Positions 62,451-64,000 of a DNA stretch of 64,000 nucleotides are shown piece by piece; position 1 is the first letter of the stretch, and each line of letters opens with the position of its first letter. Origin of the DNA: Petrolisthes cinctipes (taxonomy: Eukaryota > Arthropoda > Malacostraca > Decapoda > Porcellanidae); NCBI GenBank assembly GCA_033782935.1, contig JAWQEG010000490.1:712001-776000 (forward strand), read 5' to 3'. The translations under genes and the position numbers were made by a program. Under the pieces are notes generated by a model that was given only the letters and a program-made list of their open reading frames with translations, was not told the DNA's origin and searched no databases.

Positions 62451-64000
62451 GTTAGAGTATTTTCAAAATACAGGCCAAAAACATACTGAAAATCGATCTT
62501 TTAGGTGCCCAAAAGTCGATATGTGCGTGCATCTTCTGTACCCGTTTATATCTCAAATTCTGGCCCTAAACACCCGAAAATTCGATATTTTGGGGTCCCA
62601 GAAGCGATCTGTACATGGCTACTCAGTGCTAGAATGTTTTCAAAATATAGGCTCAAAACATGCTAAAAATCGATATTTTAGGTGCGTAAAGACGATATCT
62701 CAAATTCAGGCCCAAAACACCCGAAAATTCGATATTATTGGGTCCCAGAAGCGATCTGCACATGCCTACTCCGTGTTAGAGTATTTACAAAATACAGGCC
62801 CAAAATTTGCTCCAAATCCATGTTATAGGTGCCCAAAAGTCGATATGTGCATGCATCTTCAGTACCCGTTTATATCTCAAATTCAGGCTCAAAACACCCG
62901 AAAATTCGATATTTTGGGGTCCCAGAAGCGATCTGTACATGCCTACTCCGTGTTAGAGTATTTTCAAAATACATGCTCAAAACATGCTGAAAATCGATAT
63001 TTTAGATGCCCAAAGTCAATATGTGCATGTATCTTATGTACCCGTTTATATCTCAAATTCAGGCTCAAAACACCCGAAAATTCAATATTTTGGGGTCCCA
63101 GAAGCAATCTGTACATGCCTACTCAGTGCTAGAATATTTTCAAAATATAGGCTAAAAACATGCTGAAAATCGATCTTTTAGGTACCAAAAAGTCGATATC
63201 TCAAATTCAGTCCCAAAACACCCGAAAATTCGATATTTAGGGGTCCCAGAAGCGATCTGTACATGCCTACTCCGTGTTAGAGTATTTTCAAAATACAGGA
63301 AAAAAACATACTGAAAATCGATCTTTTAGGTGCCCAAAAGTCGATATGTGCATGCATCTTCTGTACCCGTTTATATCTCAAATTCTGGCCCTAAACACCC
63401 GAAAATTCAATATTTTGGGGTCCCAGAAGCAATCTGTACATGCCTACTCAGTGCTAGAATATTTTCAAAATATAGGCTTAAAACATGCTAAAAATCGATA
63501 TTTTTGGTGCCAAAAATTCGATATCTCAAATTATGGCCCAAAACACCCGAAAATTCGATATTTAGGGGTCCCAGAAGCGATCTGTACATGCCTACTCCGT
63601 GTTAGAGTATTTTCAAAATACAGGCCCAAAACATTCTCAAAATCGATGTTTTAGGTGCCAAAAAGTCGATATGTGCATGCATCTTCAGTACCCGTTTAGA
63701 TCTCAAATTCAGGCTCAAAACACCCGAAAATTCGATATTTTGGGGTCCCAGAAGCGATCTGTACATGCCTACTCCGTGTTAGAGTATTTTCAAAATGCAT
63801 GCCCAAAACATGCTCAAAATCGATGTTTTAGGTGCCCAAAAGTCGATATGTGCATGCATCTTCAGTACCCGTTTATATCTCAAATTCAGGCTCAAAACAC
63901 CCGAAAATTCTATATTTTGGGGTCCCAGAAGCGATCTGTACATGCCTACTCTGTGTTAGAGTATTTTCAAAATACAGGCCCTAAACATGCTGAAAATCGA
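62451..64000 (+). repeat. Domain 2 end; 62.64-63.79 kb copied from/to 26.29-27.43 kb
   Basis: A constant offset of 36,353 bp links these stretches (26631/62984, 26921/63274). Shared rare features are CAAAATTTGCTC versus GAAAATTTGCTC, GTGCGTAAAGACG, AAAATTCGATATCT and AATTATGGCCCAAAAC. The last monomers belong to the CTTCAGTACCCG group and the window ends in mid-unit. Confidence 0.85.

Larger units (their letters stand above)
1..64000 (+). repeat. Satellite DNA array, ~177 bp monomer, head-to-tail
   Basis: Every 60-base row carries recognisable pieces of one unit. Landmarks in order are GCCTACTCCGTGTTAGAG, TTTTCAAAATACAGGC, CAAAACATGCTGAAAAT, CGATATTTTAGGTGCCC, AAAGTCGATATGTGCATG, CATCTTCTGTACCCG, TTTATATCTCAAATTCAGG, CAAAACACCCGAAAATTCG, GATATTTTGGGGTCCCAG and AAGCGATCTGTACAT. 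The order repeats about every 177 bp, with 147-148 and 158-159 bp variants. All copies lie on the same strand and I found no inversion or foreign insert. Arrays of this monomer size are typical of eukaryotic centromeric or heterochromatic satellites; a centromeric role here is inference only. The window starts at a monomer boundary by chance and ends in mid-monomer, so the array continues on both sides. Confidence 0.97.

Noticed and set aside
1..64000. CRISPR array
   Set aside because: There are no short identical repeats separated by unique spacers. The whole unit is repeated and no cas-like gene is present.
1..64000. Transposon or retrovirus-related sequence
   Set aside because: I found no terminal repeats, target-site duplications, reverse-transcriptase, integrase or transposase motifs, and no break in the tandem order.
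1..64000. Primate alpha satellite (about 171 bp)
   Set aside because: The monomer length is close, but the sequence landmarks do not resemble alpha satellite and no good CENP-B box is present.
1..64000. tRNA, rRNA or other structured RNA genes
   Set aside because: No segment departs from the satellite consensus, and no cloverleaf or rRNA signature was seen on either strand.
1..64000. Bacterial or phage accessory island
   Set aside because: There are no genes, ribosome-binding sites or operon structure. A 64 kb homogeneous 177 bp tandem array is a eukaryotic satellite pattern.

Overview
The whole window is satellite DNA. From base 1 to base 64000 it is one uninterrupted head-to-tail tandem array of a single repeat family, about 177 bp per full monomer and roughly 40% GC. 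I estimate 370-400 monomers from unit lengths; I did not count them one by one. I see no protein-coding gene, no RNA gene, no transposon and no unrelated sequence. Every copy has the same orientation. Both ends of the window lie inside the array, so the true array is longer than 64 kb. This points to a eukaryotic nuclear genome, in a centromeric, pericentromeric or other heterochromatic block. Repeated CAAAA motifs in each monomer are reminiscent of plant satellites, but that is weak evidence and I do not recognise the family or species.

Monomer anatomy: a full monomer (176 or 177 bp, depending on a run of 3 or 4 A) is itself two diverged half-repeats of about 88-89 bp. By my hand alignment they match at about 63 of 87 aligned positions. 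The length variants are a 147-148 bp form lacking 29 bp of half 1, a 158-159 bp form shortened by 18 bp in half 2, a 162 bp-type form lacking 15 bp, an 81 bp mini-monomer that looks like a half-1/half-2 crossover product, and one 44 bp remnant.

Layout: bases 1 to about 25.9 kb form one domain. It is marked by the 158-159 bp monomers, by AGCGAACTG, and by AGAAGTGATCTG. Bases from about 25.9-26.3 kb to 64 kb form a second domain. It is marked by AGAAGCAATCTG, CTTCAGTACCCG, GTGCGTAAAG, TCTGGCCCTAAAC and frequent alternation of long and 147-148 bp units (324 bp dimers). Inside each domain multi-monomer blocks are duplicated as higher-order repeats. Periods read from the sequence are 2418 and 3414 bp (4.9-15.4 kb), 1010 bp (23.9-25.9 kb), 1828/2152 bp (26.9-30.5 kb), 2295 bp (30.6-36.5 kb), 1149 and 854 bp (38.5-41.6 kb), 1325 and 1002 bp (47.4-50.7 kb), 1649 bp (55.0-57.1 kb), 677 bp (58.5-59.9 kb) and 648 bp (61.1-62.4 kb). 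Copies also sit far apart, at offsets of 6,975, 10,577, 14,487, 15,028 and 36,353 bp.

There are no genes to work together. The long open frames (up to 293 codons) are by-products of a repeat whose main lengths are multiples of three. What the window records is array evolution: slippage deletions at short direct repeats, unequal exchange in whole-monomer steps, and repeated local amplification.
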